Assembly: GCA_028023455.1 (NCBI GenBank)
Contig: JAQFVV010006221.1
Coordinates: forward strand, 7,111,011-7,175,010
Origin: Epiperipatus broadwayi
Taxonomy: Eukaryota; Onychophora; Udeonychophora; Euonychophora; Peripatidae
Reading direction: 5' to 3'
DNA: 64,000 nt
Below the pieces are notes generated by a model. That model saw only the letters and a list, made by a program, of their open reading frames with translations, searched no databases and was not told where the DNA came from. Positions 11,599 to 25,865 of this stretch are shown in pieces. The position numbers and the translations under genes are program-made. The stretch's first letter is position 1. Each line of letters begins with the position of its first letter.

Positions 11599-14500
11599 GG
11601 CACTATCAAAACAATTTAACCAAATTTACTTCCCTTTTAATCCATGTAATCTTTTTTATTAAAGTTATTCAATTTTAACTTTTAATTAGACTTTTTTTTT
11701 TTTTTTTAAGATTTTTAAATTGCATTTTCCAATTTTTAAGTATCATTATTAGTATTTTGCAAACTCATTGTCATATTATTATTTATCTTCATTAAATTCT
11801 AGTTTTACTTCTGATTGTGTTATAATATTAATAACTTATTCGCTAAGTTATCTCTTGGATTATTTTTTAATATAAATTTTTATTTTTTTATTCATTTTTT
11901 TTCTTCTAATAAATCCAGATTTTTTTGTGCATTGTTTTATTTTTATGTTTTTTCTATTTACCACAAACATTTTATGGTTGATTTATATTTTTTTTCTTGA
12001 CAAAAACACATATGTCTTTGCAGATTAAAGAATAAACTTACAACTTTTGCAATAAAATTAGTCTTACACTCTTGATATATTTTGTTGTTGTTATGGATTA
12101 AAAGTTTGATCTTTTATTATGCTATTATATTTTCATTTCTCTTCTGTTCTTTAACCATTTGATAAACTTGGCCATTTTTTTTTTTAGTTTGTATATTACT
12201 ATTCTACTAATTTTTTCATCATTAATGTAAAATCAGTAATAAAATTACTAACATTTTTTTGTTATTACTATTTGATTTGAGCTTTTATTAAATATTGTAT
12301 CTTTATCAATTATATAAGGTAATTATAGTAGGAGATACATTTACTAGATCTTTTTATTATTTGCTAATAATAGAAAGAATATTTTTAATATATTTAGATA
12401 TTTTTGACAGATTTAGATTTTAATTGCATTTTATGAAAAGAAAATTTCAATTTGCTAAGTTTTTTCATTATTTTTTTTTTTATTATCATAAAAACTGTAG
12501 GAATACATTTATTTTCAAGAAATAATGGTGAAATATATATAAATAGACACATTTTCAGTTTTTTAAAGTCTTGTTTATTTATGCTAAGTCATTAATATCC
12601 ACTTTTTCCTGATGTTTTGACTATCTCTTATAGTCTTTATCAAAGAACTATACACACACATATATATATATATATTTTAACAGGAGGTTGGTTGCTTTGA
12701 CAACAGTTTGTAATTATTTTTGTTATTGATATTGGGATTGTCTAAACATTGACTGTTTTTTTGTGATACAAAGGCAAGCAATTAAAAATTATCACCAATT
12801 AATAAATTGTATTAAAAATTCTAAAAATAGCATTATTTAAAAAGAAACACTCTCTTTGTCTTTAGTATAACATACTTAAATGATCAAATTTCAATGTTAA
12901 AATTTGTCCACAACATTGCCTTCTATATATATAAAATTAAAAATAATCAATTTAAAACAAAATTGAAGTAGACAACTCACTACAAATAAAAAAAATATTT
13001 AATATATCATATATACATTTTTTGGATACTGGACATAAAATAAATTGTAAAAAAAATATTCCTATAATAAAGTATGTTAAAAATAACAAGGAAAGAAAAT
13101 GTTATAAAACTTTGTATATTCAAAAAAATTTAATGAAATGTGTAAATATGGTCAAAGGTCCAGCACAATTAGGGGAGAAATGGGCAGTATTAGATTATTG
13201 GAAACTTTACAGTTATAATTTTAAAAATAAAAGGGATTATTATTATTGTTGTTTTTTTTTTTAGATTATTTGTGAATATATATATATGTTATGGGGTGGA
13301 GAAGTTGTAATAATATTAATCATTTTTATGTACATATATGTATTTTAATAATTATATTTATTGCAATGTAAATAATGTCCACGGGTGGGGTGTTGCTGTT
13401 AGATAATTGGTCATGTGATTGTGTAAAATGAAACAGTTTGAAAAGATTCCATTAAGGAATTAAAGCTGGTCTGATGTATTAAATAATTTTTTTATTTATA
13501 GTGAATTGTCTATTTCAATTTTGGTTTTAAATTGATTATTTTTAATTTTAGTATAACATATATTTCTATACTTTTTCCCCTCTTCTTTTCTTTCTTTTTA
13601 GTTGACATAACAATAATCAATATTTTACACAAAATATATATATAAATATGCATAACTTTTAAGATTATATGTTTGATTTTAATTGAACAATTTTTGATCT
13701 ATTTCTCTTTCCATAAGTTTTTATGATATCCACAAATGCTCAAAATCTCTCTAGATTTATTTTAGTGCCTTCTTCCGAAAAGTCTTCTTTTCTTCTATTT
13801 AGTCTTTCTTTGCATATATCTTACCACTTTTTAGAAAACCATTAATATTTTTATATTAAAATATATATTATAACCATCTCTATATGAATAATAAGAATAA
13901 GTACATGAAAGTAATGTTAAAATAAAATATTGCTATCTTAAAACTAATTAGGCTAGCATGAATCAATAAATCTAAGGAAGTTTTACAAAGTGTTCATGAA
14001 GATAATAATTCCCAGTATCAACATCATTAACTAATTTTAAAATCCATAAGCAAAATATTAATAGATAAATTTAGTTTGCAAAACCAATACATAGTTAATA
14101 ATCAGGTCTATGAAATGATTATGGAATTCAAATTATGAATTAGGTGATAAATGAATTAGTATGTAGATGACAAAATGGATGATGAAAACATAATAATTAA
14201 AAAGTGAAAAATGAATGAGCTTAAGAATGAGGAAAAGAGAAAGAAAGTATGTTAATAAAGAATGAATCAGTTATGATAATGAGTTAAGATGAAATGAGGA
14301 TGAAAAAATAAAAGAAAGATCCAGATGAAATATGAGAACAATGTTGATAATGAAGAATGAGATCCTGAACTATAAAACTAATATTGTGTTAAATAACAGT
14401 AAGATAAAAATAAAACAAAGTATGGATTCTAAGCTTGACTAAACCAGAATATTTAACCATGAAGTTAAAATAAACTATAAGTTTTAAAAAAACTAGAGAA

Positions 14501-16550
14501 GAAATTTACATCTTAAAATTACACAAACTCAATTAAACAATAAAAATAAACATGAGAGATCAAGGCAAAGCATAATAAATGACTTTAACATAAAATTTAC
14601 CATAAATTCAAAATTATGACTGTTAACTAGTAATTTACTTTCTCAGGGTTCAAATAACTTAAATATTACTATTTTAAAATATATGCTTGGGTCAGTGAGA
14701 GGGGTTTTGCCACTACCCAAATATAACAAACAAAGACAGCTCATAAAACAAAATAGAATTAATAAAGAATATTTGGCAATCCCAATACTAACAATAATAT
14801 GAGCTTTAAGTTTTATGAAGTACAAATAAATTCTTAATAAAGCAAATACAATAATTTACAAACTATCTTTTATTAAATAACTATGGGCAATATGATCAAG
14901 ATCAGTGAATGATGTATCTAATAATTCAGATATACAGTTTATTTCAAAAGCTAAAATAATACATGTACTTCAGGTCAGCAGGGTTTTGATCAATAAGTGA
15001 TGAAACTTTAGATAATTTAAATATAATATCTTAACAAAATTTATTTTGATATGCTAACACAATAAAATCTATTATATTGACTGATGATGACTTTATGACA
15101 ATAAAAATAATACATTGATAGCAATAACAATGTGGATGATAATTAGCAATAATGCCACACTAAAACAAAATTTATTTACATTATTTATAAAATTTATGAA
15201 TGCAATAGGAACAATAAGGAAAACATATATAATCCTGGACAAACATGATGGGAATTTATGTATAACCAGATTTAACATCATTTTATGATTACGAGAAGAT
15301 ATTTTACGATCTGTTTACTACTTGTTAAATCATTATCCTTTTTATTTATTATTATTCCCATTTATTATATACCTTGAATTTACTTTAGACTCATTATACT
15401 TCTTTATTAATATAATATAAGCATAAAAAACAACTTGGACTTTTTTAAGACTAAATAAATTATTAGCATTTTAAAATAACTTGGTTATAAATGATAGATA
15501 ATATAGCTTAATTATGTAGATGAGATCATCTTGAATGGATATATGATAAGTAACAATCTACTATAAAAATAATTTTTAATTGATATTATCATATATCATC
15601 GTTTTGCTTAGTGCTAAGTACAATCTACATCTGCAAATACATGTTTCAAAAACGATTCTACTGTTATCCATACCAAACTTAACATATATTCAAAGATATA
15701 ATGAAGTTGAGCTAAGGCAAAGAACAAACTAATCAACCTAGACCATGGCCATCTCCTGACTGCTTATGGTGTGAAATCTCAGTGTCACTTCTGGAGTACC
15801 TTTAGGGATATGAGAAAAAGGAAAGAGGTGATTAGTCTATTATTTAATAACTAGCTCAATATACTATAATAAAGTATGGCCTTAATTTGCTCAAAGTTTA
15901 ATAATTATTATTCATAATTCACCCACGATGGTCATTTTTTATCATTATTCAGGGAAAGAGAATAAGTTCACCTAATGTGATGAGGCATGGATCTAATACA
16001 TATTTCAAAATGCTATATACCTATCATTCTTACTATTTATTATGACAGCAGATAAATCCAGTACTAATCTAACATATTATAAATATATAAAGTCACTAGA
16101 AAAATGGTATGGATTACTACTTGATACATAAAATTTATAATTATCAATTAGAGAATGATACATAACTAGAGCTATCATTAACTATTAATTAGTCATGTAT
16201 TATACATATTAAATACCATGTTGAATACTCTTAAATCGATTAAATTATATACTATTCATTTATCATTATTTTTCAACAATTGTTCCCTTTTATCTTAAAG
16301 AAAAATATCAAGAATAACTGTAATAATTTATTACCTGTATTCATATTTTAAATATGAATGAAATTTATAATAAATAAGATTGTTTTTTTATTATTATATA
16401 TATTTGATGAAATTTACTATTGTGAGTTTGAATTTTTTTTTTTTACACTTTTTTTTATACCTATAATAACAATATACAATATCATAGACAAAACATTATA
16501 TCATTAATAATGAAATGATTAATAAAAATTTTAGTTTCACATTCATTCTT
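11599..16550. other. AT-rich stretch, no supported gene
   Basis: No exon, RNA gene or transposon terminus could be supported. A segment at about 14150-14370 is strikingly purine-rich on the plus strand, with repeated GAATGA/GATGAA words. The minus strand near 13690-13810 reads as a short peptide-like stretch rich in charged residues, but it is interrupted and unrecognised. Several (TA)n tracts occur, for example at 12661-12676. Confidence 0.5.
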
Positions 16551-16689
16551 GTAAAACTAAAACACCCACCCACACACAAAAAACCCATAACAATCATAGT
16601 TTCCTTTGTTAAACACCAGCACGTTGTTATTCCGGAAGCTAAATGAAGTGAAGACAAACTTTGATACTTATTTTCATCATGTATCTATT

Positions 16690-16724
16690 GAAACAGTAAG
16701 GTCTGCTTTGCAGATCTTCGTTTC
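16690..16724 (-). repeat. Hairpin motif, copy A
   Basis: GAAAC (16690-16694) pairs with GTTTC (16720-16724). AAGGTCTGC (16698-16706) pairs with GCAGATCTT (16710-16718) through one G-T wobble, leaving a TTT loop. Flanking bases ACAGTAAG and CACCTTTTCT match the copy at 47603-47637 when that copy is reverse-complemented. Confidence 0.75.
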
Positions 16725-18007
16725 ACCTTTTCTCACCTATTTCCTACCTCATACCTTAGTTTGAACCCCAATCTATCGTAGTATATCTGCAATACGCTTA
16801 TATCCCGAAAATCCCGCCTAATTTTAAACCACGAGTACAATGCTCGTATTATATATATAACTCATTTCCAAATAAATAAAAGATTATAGATTATGTATAT
16901 GTTCACATAATTTTGATTTATTAAAAGTAGTTATATAAGTCGTAATTCCACACCCTATGATATGCATTTTAAAACATATCAAAATTATAAATTTTAAAGT
17001 TATTTTTTTGAATCTATTTACAAATATATTACCGTCGTAATATATTTTATTTAAAATAAAATTCATTTAGTAAATATTCGTTTAGTAAATAGATTCAAAT
17101 ATTGCAATTTAAAAGTAAAATCATTTCTTTAATTTAATAAAGTATTCCAAATATTTCTTAAAATAAATGAGGGACAATAGTTTAATTATTTCATGTTGTA
17201 ATTAGTTAATGTTATATAAGTTTATCTAAAAACAGCAGATGTCCACTTAAGGTTTTCTTTAATTAATAAAAGTAATTTTTAATTTAATCTAGTTTGTAAT
17301 TCGAATGTCGACAGGGAAAGTAACAAAAGAAATTAATTAATGTTGAATTCCTTTAAGTCCGATATTTTTGTAATGCTCCAGGGCAGTTCTATTGTTAAAT
17401 TCTACTATAAAAAGGAGTTTTTTTTTGTTCTCTTTTTTTCTAATTTTCTAAGAGAAATCATTCTGAGTTCTATTCTGTAATTTGTAAATCTTGTGACAGG
17501 GTGGGCTTTTCTCTCCAGAAGGTCACTGCGGTGACATCGAAGTTATCACACAGGGAACCCGACGCTGCTGCTGCAAAAATAGAATTTGATTTTGCTGTTA
17601 AATTATATAAAAACCGGCCACAACGCCTAAAAACTTCTCGAAACCTAAATTAACCCAAGCCTTGTGAATCCTAACTAACAGCTATAGCTATTCTAAATTT
17701 TTCTTTATTTCACATAACTTTATTATGTACTTCTTTAAAGTGTTCAAATATAATCAACGTTTGCTCTATCCTTGGGTTAATATTTTCTATTTATAAACTT
17801 TCTTTATTTTATTATGATAATGTGTCAGAACGCTTTGACGAGTGAACTATTCCCTTTATTGAAAATAAGGCTATTAAGGCATATTTTCCAATTTTATTAT
17901 CTTGCAAACCTCGTTCGGGCGCTTTCTTTAATATAATATAAGCACATAGTTTAAAATCTACATGTTATTGATTTTAATCTAATATAAGAATATGTGGAGG
18001 TCAATGG

Positions 18008-18355
18008 TTAAATGTGTCCCTTAATGCATGATTGCCAATATAAACTATACTTCGTTTTAAACCGCCGCTTTCCTATTTTAATTACCTGTTCTACTTTAAT
18101 TACAAATTCATCATTGACGTCGAGAATATGGGACCCTTTTAAATGAATTTCTGGGAATTTGATTGGGCATTTCTCTAATCCGTAAAACCCATTCAGTATG
18201 TTTTGTATACACTCGTCTCTATTGCTGGTAAATGAATTGGTTGTTGAGACGCTTTGTTTTATTTTTCCGGATTCTTTACGGCTAGCTGTTCTCTTCACCC
18301 TTTTTGCGTTTCCGGCGAGTGTGTTTCCAAAGACACACCTGGGAATTAACCGCAA
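18008..18355 (-). CDS. Unrecognised 115-codon open frame
   Basis: This is the longest minus-strand frame in the GC-enriched block. It encodes 115 residues starting MRLIPRCVFGN, Lys/Arg-rich in the first third (KRVKRTASRKESGK). I see no signal peptide, membrane segment or known motif. An overlapping plus-strand frame (18198-18566) is equally open, which weakens the coding case. It may be a remnant of a retroelement gene or chance openness in GC-richer DNA. Confidence 0.2.
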   Translation of the reverse strand: MRLIPRCVFGNTLAGNAKRVKRTASRKESGKIKQSVSTTNSFTSNRDECIQNILNGFYGLEKCPIKFPEIHLKGSHILDVNDEFVIKVEQVIKIGKRRFKTKYSLYWQSCIKGHI

Positions 18356-19150
18356 TCGTCACACGTCGCTAGTTTGGCTGTTCATAAAACTTTCCTCGGG
18401 TTGGCGATATGCCCTCCGTAATCTTCCAATTATTCCATTATTGTTTTATTTATATTTATTTTACGCACCGGACTTAAACTGTCACACCCTCCAACTTAAT
18501 AAATACATTATCAGCAATACTGACCTCCCAAGCAACTCTATTAATATTATTACAAATAAACTTTGATCTCATTCCCACTTTGTTGCTTAGTAAGCTTTAG
18601 TCCGTGCTATTCTCGAAATCAATAAATATTTTAGAACACTTAATTTTCAAATATTTTCTTAAACTTGTATAATTGCTCAAAGCACCTCACCTTCCTATCT
18701 CGTCAGCACATATCGTAATGCTATTAACCCGAGGAATAGAATATATCACTTGCTTTAAAACCTTTTTGCATTTATTGAAATATAAGCCCACAATTATTTA
18801 GACTGTCTCTATAAGCGACAGTGGCATTATATCTATAATTTATATAAATTTTGTGAAATTATTTAAAACTAAATTTGATCTCTATTTTATTTGATTCCTA
18901 TCACTGTCTCGGTCTATAGATATATTTCGCTTTCTTTTGTAAACCTTGCGTTAATTAGCCACCCGCTCTTTGTATAGAGTCTTTGTTTCTCCCTGACCCC
19001 GGCGGCAAAGGTTATACTGTGTGGCACGCGTTGTCCGTAGGGCGCGTAAAATTGGACTTTAGTTCGAACTTGTATATCTGAAGGCCCCCCTGAGTTCGTC
19101 GCTGGGGTTTGATTCTCGTGTGTTAGCGAGGCCTATATTCCCTGTACTTT

Positions 19151-20199
19151 ATTTGATTAATAGTGTTATTTAAGAATTAATGTACGGTTTAGAATATGAT
19201 TCTCATAATAATTCATAAATCAAAATTTAGGTTGGCATTTAATTCACTTTTGATGAAATGCTACAATTCAGCTTACAAAAAAAAAAATATCAATTCTGCT
19301 TGTAATGAATTTTCAAGATGGTGTTTTTTTTTTTTTAAATTTGGACCAACATGAGTTTTCAGCAATGCTGAGAATATTTTATATTAGGAGTCTCAATAAA
19401 TACTTTATAAACTTTTACTTCAGTGTCTTCATTTGTATTATTTTCTTAGGTATGTTTAAGTTATTACTATATTTTTATTCAATTACAATATAACAATTTT
19501 CTTTTTTTTTTTAAATGTTATCTTCTACATATAATGAAATTAATATAGCATGCTTGAATTGTGACATTTTAAATTAACTTTAGCATTATATTGCACACTA
19601 GTTTGAAACATGACATGCCTTATGAATTCAAAAACAGCAATAAAGACATTGAGTATCTAATTATATAGTTCTGCTTATTTTAAATTCATTTGACTGAAAA
19701 TACAAATAATTTTTTTTTCTTCCTCTTGCTGTCCTAAATAATTGATAATTATCTTTATAATGCGTGCAGAAAATATAATTAAAACAGATATAAAATATAA
19801 AACAAAACTTTATGCTTATGAACTTCTTGTTTTATGTATGTTTGAAATCTATTTTTAGTGAGTTATTTCATTTTCAAGATATCTATCAGCTTTATATATG
19901 TGAACCTTGATGATTATGAATTGACAGAAGTGACAGTGTATTATGTAGTAAGCCAAATGGGTCCTCTATTACATTACTCGCATGTTAAAAAAAAATTCAA
20001 TTTCATTTTCAATCCAATTCAAATTTTGCTTCGACAATTTTTCAATTACACTATTTTAGTTGTTATTGTTTCTCTCCTGTTCTTTTTGTTCTCTCTGTTC
20101 TCCCTGTGTCTCACTTGTTCTCTTATTTATGAACTTTCACCAAAGAGAATTATTGACAAAATAACAAGCCAATTAAATCGTTATACATGCATACATTAA
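19151..20199. other. AT-rich stretch, no gene seen
   Basis: T-runs and short hydrophobic frames only. A 113-codon plus frame at 19858-20199 is dominated by Phe, Leu, Ile and Ser from T-rich DNA, and I do not consider it a gene. Confidence 0.5.
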
Positions 20200-20207
20200 C
20201 TTATAAT

Positions 20208-21570
20208 GGTAGTGTTCTGATCTATCATATCAGCTGCTTAATGGCATTGATACTAAGCAAAAACCCATAGATATAACGTTCCTGGGCCAGCAATTCTATA
20301 GAACTATTGACTTTATTTTTGGAATAGGAAATAAAAGTAAATTATATTACAATTTTCATAAAATTAAAAGATTCAAACAAAATATAAAAATGTAAGGCAA
20401 CTTTTTGGGACAATAATTAATCAGAGACTGGCTTTTTTGGTGCATATGTCGATAAAAAATTACGTTACTTTCAAATAGCAAATAATAGTACATTGGCAAC
20501 TTTTTTGGACAGTAATTAATCAGAGACTGGCTTTTTTGGGTGTGTGTGTGGATATAAAAAGTTATGTTCCTTTTTAATAGAAATAAGAGTAAATTTTAGC
20601 CTTTTTGGGACCTTAATTAATCAGGCACTGTGTTTTGAAATCAAAGTCAATTATATTACAAGTTCCACAAAATTTAACAAATTCAAACAAAATTTTACAA
20701 TGAAAGCCAACTTTGACCTTTTTGGGACAGTAATTAATCAGAGAGTGGCATTTTTGTGTGTGTGTATCCATAAAAAGTTGTGTTACTTTTTTAATAACAA
20801 ATAATAGTAAATATAGCGGAGACTTATTTGGACAGTAATTAATCAGAGACGGGCTTCTTTGGGTGTGTGTGTGTGTATCGGAAAAGTTATGGTACTTGTT
20901 GTAATAAAAAATAAAAGTAAATTTTACCCTTTTTTGGACAGTAATTAATCAGACACTGCGTTTTGGGGACATAAAGTAAATTAGATTGCAATTTACCCAC
21001 TAAAGTTAATAATTATAACAAACTATTAAAATGAAATCTGACTCTGGTGTCTGGCAATTGCCAATTTTCAGAATTCAAAGCAGACATCTTACTTGTCTCA
21101 GATGATTTCTCGCAGATACATTACTTTCATCGGGATTTTTAAAATAGTGCTGTGCCGCATCTTAAATTCCAATTTGTGAGGGTTACACAGTCCTGATGGA
21201 ATAGTGATGACACTGTTAAAACTGTTAGAAGGTACCAGAAGGTCAGTTCACATGAAAAAAATGTTGGACCTGAAAAGTTCAATTATTTAGACACAATGCA
21301 GTCAACACACCCTCACACAATACTGTAGTGTAAATAAACATTCTAGCATTATGATAAAATGCGTAACACAAGTAACTATGGCAGCCAATGAAGGCATTTT
21401 TCTGTACTTTTAGCATAGAAAAAAGCCACAGCAGTAAACGGACTCTTTCTGTGTTTTATTGTAGAAAGAAAGCTATCTGCTTGGTTGTGGCTGCGGAAAC
21501 AGCATATTTCTAGGAATTTAGCTAGAAATAGCCCTGCCAAACTGCTGACATGATAGAACAAAACACTACC
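20208..21570. mobile_element. TIR DNA transposon, 8-bp TSD (family copy 2)
   Basis: The left end GGTAGTGTTCTGATCTATCA is followed by TATCAGCTGCTTAATGG. The reverse complement of the right end gives GGTAGTGTTTTGTTCTATCA followed by TGTCAGCAGTTTGG. The flanks carry CTTATAAT at 20200-20207 and 21571-21578, a perfect 8-bp duplication. The TIR core matches 9256-11590. About half the interior is a tandem array, and no transposase is visible. Identity of the autonomous partner is unknown. Confidence 0.88.
20400..21000. repeat. Six-copy tandem array, 100-118-bp unit
   Basis: The core ATTAATCAG starts at 20415, 20515, 20615, 20733, 20838 and 20944. Each copy has CTTTTTTGGGACAGTA-like sequence before it and a GAGACTGGC-like block, a (GT)n tract and an ATAAAAAGTTATG-like block after it. 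The array lies entirely inside the TIR element. Confidence 0.85.
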
Positions 21571-21578
21571 CTTATAAT

Positions 21579-22235
21579 TAACAATTCTCTATTTATAAGC
21601 ATTGGTGATAATTAACCTGTTCAAAATTATTTTAAATTGCAATAAAATATGCTTAAGAATTAATTATAAAGATCAATTCAGAATAGTTATCATCTTAAAT
21701 CTTTTTGATTATTATTTAATAATAATAAGATATCAGTATGTCTTTTAAATTAATAATGACACTAATAAATTATATTTTTGATACTGTTGAACATTAGTCC
21801 ATCTGACAGACTGCATATAAAATCTCATACACATCCAGACAGAGGGTTTACCATATATTGAACAGTCTAAGTCTTTATCACTTACAGGAAATTTAGTGAT
21901 AATATTTATTTATTTTTATAATAAAATTTGGCAACTATGATAACACACCATTGATATAATACACCTATTTAATACAGATATTTATTATTTTAATTATTAC
22001 CATTTAAAATTTTATGTAATTGAACATTTAAATAAGGTTTGTCAAACATTGAGCCCAACCATAAAGTTACAATATATTAATTATAATATATATAAAATGA
22101 CAAAAAATATTAAATAAGATTTTATTCATTAATATCAGGTTTACTTATTAATATTAAAAGTGTCTCTTTTTTCATTGTTTTTTTTTTTAAAAAAAAAAAC
22201 ACAAGCAAAATAATAACAATAATCAATCAGTATTG
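21579..22235. other. AT-rich stretch, no gene seen
   Basis: No repeat boundary or exon could be supported. Near 22180-22199 a T-run abuts an A-run, forming a simple snapback. Confidence 0.5.
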
Positions 22236-23332
22236 TTTTAGTATGCACTTTGGGACTTTTTTTACCACATGGGTTAACTATCGATACATTACTGACGTAC
22301 TTACTACTGTAAGTGATAAATGTAAACATAATAGTAAATAAATATTTATATGAACAATAAATATATAATAATTTTATATTTAAATATGTATAGTATTTAT
22401 TGTTCATATTATTTCAATGTCTGTATTTTATTCATGTATTTACTGTTATATTAGACTATCTAATATGAAAATAAAGGTTACAAATTAAAAAAGAACAAAA
22501 TTTTAATTAACAAATAGTACAACTTCATTACACTGTAAGTATAATTAAAAATAATATGAAAATAAAAGCTACAAAGTAGAAATAGTGTATAACCAAACAA
22601 GAAAAAAGGATTCAATTAATAAATGTTAATTTGCAGTTCATTTGTACAATTAATATGTATAACATTAAGATAAACATAATGTCATTAGCATCAGTAAAAA
22701 GAGGTTCAGATTGTTGCTAGTCTGCAACCACATTTTTTACTCTGAAAAAACTTTACAAAGCAAAAAAAAAAAGACAATTTTTTAATTAACAATAGACAAG
22801 GAAAAAAATATATTTAATTAACAAATATTATGAACTAGTAGTGTGTTTTTCTCTTTTATTTGTTGATATTATTTAATGAAAAAACTGAAAAAAACAAATA
22901 AAAGCCCATGGTGGTATTTTTGACTACCAATGAGGGCAAACATTTAAATAGGTCACAAATCTCCCTAATCATTTATTTACTAACAATTTTATTGTTCAAA
23001 CAACCACTGTATAACATTTCCATATGTATATATTTTATTTTGTGAAAAACTAAGAAAGTAAGCAAAGGTCAGTGATTGAGCATATTATTCTTATATATGT
23101 ATTTACTCACATATTTACTGTTATGCACGAGGTCACAAATCTTTCTATTCACTTTTTTATTATTAATATTCTATGTATTTAAATATAAAATTCTCACATA
23201 TTTATTGTTCATATTATTATTTTAATATTTTATATGCATTTTACTCAAGTATTTACTGTTATGTTAGTTTTATTGCTTAGTATATCAGTAATGGTTTGAT
23301 GGATTACAAAAGTCCCAGAGCATATACTAAAA
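22236..23332. mobile_element. Possible TIR element
   Basis: TTTTAGTATGCACTTTGGGA at the left matches the reverse complement of the right end, TTTTAGTATATGCTCTGGGA. Weaker similarity continues inward for some tens of bases. No clean target-site duplication is seen, so the ends are provisional. Internal blocks based on TATTTATTGTTCATATT and TATTTACTGTTATGTTAG recur near 22395, 23100 and 23200. Confidence 0.5.
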
Positions 23333-23339
23333 TGGTATC

Positions 23340-25357
23340 CTATAATCTTTTTCAACCTTTTTTTTTCTTTCCAAAATGATCCAAAAAAAAACCCAATATA
23401 TTTAAAATTATCCACGTTTTCCAATTTTTAAAATCTTATTTCTTACTGAATCATTTATATCTACCATTAAAATTCTTTTTTTAATAACTTTTCTCTCTTT
23501 TTAATTGATACATTAATAATATTAATCAAGATTTTATATATATGAATTTATTTAGGAATAACTGCAAATATTCTTCAATTACAAGTTGAGCAATTGTTAC
23601 AGTTTTTCTTACAAAAAAATTGTATGGAGAAAATGGTAGAAACCCACAGAAAAATGGTTTCATTGAAGTATATAAATAATATATAACAAAAATTAACAAT
23701 ATAGCATCAGTTTCTATTAAAATTTAATCCTTCAAATATTTTTTAAAATTTGAAATATGTAAAAGAAATGTGATCAAACCCAAATGTCCTGACTTTTCTT
23801 TAAATAAGTTACAACTCAGATATACTCTTTTATCTTTGCTTATGAGTTTTACACAATTTTGGCACCTTCAATCGTGCATAATGAGAGAATTAAGAATTAA
23901 ATAAAGGTAATACATATTAACATATAATTAGTATATATTTGTAATACAATTCTATATAGATAAATTTGACTCAATTCTTTAATTGTATATAACTGACTCC
24001 TGCTTTACATGTTACATAAAGTATGATTTTGCAGAACTTAAGATGGGGAAAGCACATTTCTACTTGATCTCTCTTCATATTGTAAGTGCGTAGAATAAAA
24101 TACCTGACAGTGGAAGATTTGTAAATCAGTAATGGGATATTAATAGGAAGAAATTCAGATAAATAGTATAATAGATAATTGAATCTATATAATCAGCTAC
24201 AAACATAAATTCATTAACATTCCCAGATTCACTGTTGTTTCAGCAAAATTTATTATTTATAACAATGACATTGTTTAATTGCAAGTAGTTAAAAAAAGCA
24301 GACACAATCACTTTTATTTTATTTACATGATTGATCTCAACTACTCTGCCATAATAGACAAATTGTACATAATACAAATTTAGATAAATACATGTGCAAG
24401 ATGATTCACACATATATATAAAGTTATGCACAGAGATAAATTAAAAGTATCATGTAAATATACTGCAAATAGCAAGATTCTAAAACTGATATTTGTAGAA
24501 ATTCTTTATTAATAAACAAGATATCACCAATGGTGTTACCAGTTTTTATTATTTATCTTTGATCTTGTAACTAAATAATAATCCTTCCAAGGAAACAACT
24601 GGAAATTCCATAAGATCCAGTATAAAGAATATCATGCCAAATACAGTCAAAAAATGAGATCAAATTAATTACCAATAATATAGTATGATATTTCCAAAGA
24701 TTTAGAAATACAGTATACATGTTTATTAATTGCACATATAATGTCTCTATCTGAAGGAATTCAAATTATTTATCTTATATTAAAAGATAAGTGATGTAAT
24801 AATCTGGATTTAAAAAGCCAATTCAAATAACTTAGAAAAAACAAACATAATATTAACAAATGCACAATCCTCTCCTTTTTTTCTTTCCAAAAACTTTATT
24901 TTCTTATATTAATAATGAACACACACTCATATATATATATTATACAAACTCCAACATTTCAACTGTTATATATTCTTAGCATTTTCAAGGATCTACAACA
25001 ACAAACAAATACATATTTATAAATAATACCTTAATTACATAAAACTTTCTTCTTATATCAATATAAACATTAAAAAACATATTAATTATACATAATTATA
25101 TTTTACTTACTTCTCCTTCCACTACTTTTTATTATTACTCTTCTTTCTTTACATTATTTAATTACAAATCGATTACTTTATAAAAACATCTAATAAACTT
25201 TTTATACCAATTTTAAACCAACCCTAATTGCAAATTACTTCACCCTTTAAATCTTTATCTAAAAACCCATCCCCAAAAACACATTTCTTTTCTATATCTT
25301 TAAATGTATTTAAAACATAGATTTTTTTAAAAAACTTTAACAATTTACTAAACAATA
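23340..25357. other. AT-rich stretch, no gene seen
   Basis: No supported exon, RNA gene or repeat boundary. The segment at 24880-25330 is poor in G on the plus strand, with blocks made of A, C and T. Confidence 0.5.
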
Positions 25358-25365
25358 ATCTATAA

Positions 25366-25865
25366 CAGTGGTCTTCAAGCCTTGGTCCACGGACCAGTGC
25401 TGAGCCGCAGAAGTTTTCTGCCAGGCCGCAGGAAAGTTTGTAATAACAAAATAATAAGAGTTTAAACTTTTAATTAATATAAACAATTTTTATTTATTTT
25501 TTTCATCTCATTTTTACCCAATTAAAAAAAAAGAAGCAGAACGAAAACAAAATCTAATCAATCATACATAAATTAATTTGTTTTTTAGTTATCACAGATG
25601 TTTATGGGGGGGGGGGGTAGAATTAAATTTTTTATTACTTTTCTAAAAAAATTCAAAATTAAAAAAAAAAGTTTTTTTATTATACAAACTCCATATATAT
25701 ATATAACTCCATTTTTATATTTAATATTGTTGTTTTGATCAGTTATAACAATTATGCTAAGCAGTTTACATCTTTAAGAAAATTTATCTATAGATTTCTG
25801 CCAGTCTGCGAAACCTTATCCTTATTTTTACTGGTCCGCAGGTGTGAAAAGGTTGAAGACCACTG
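25366..25865. mobile_element. Non-autonomous hAT element (MITE)
   Basis: The left end starts CAGTGGTCTTCAAGCCTTGG and the right end finishes AAGGTTGAAGACCACTG, a terminal inverted repeat of the CAGTGGTCTTCAA class known from hAT elements. The perfect 8-bp TSD ATCTATAA lies at 25358-25365 and 25866-25873. The interior has a poly-G run and no coding capacity. Confidence 0.93.

Larger units (their letters stand above)
16560..19150. mobile_element. GC-enriched block, probable decayed retroelement
   Basis: Composition changes clearly from the surrounding AT-rich DNA, with CpG-containing stretches at 17490-17580, 18290-18420 and 18955-19130. It shares a hairpin motif with the 45114-49110 block in the opposite orientation, which suggests a related repeat on the minus strand. 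No gag, protease, reverse transcriptase or integrase motif is readable. The ends are approximate. Confidence 0.4.

Noticed and set aside
13690-13810. Charged peptide-like reading on the minus strand
   Set aside because: It is interrupted by a stop and matches no family I know.
18198-18566. 122-codon plus-strand open frame
   Set aside because: It overlaps an equally open minus-strand frame, has T-rich hydrophobic composition and no recognisable domain.
19858-20199. 113-codon plus-strand open frame
   Set aside because: Mostly Phe/Leu/Ile/Ser from T-rich DNA, with no family resemblance.
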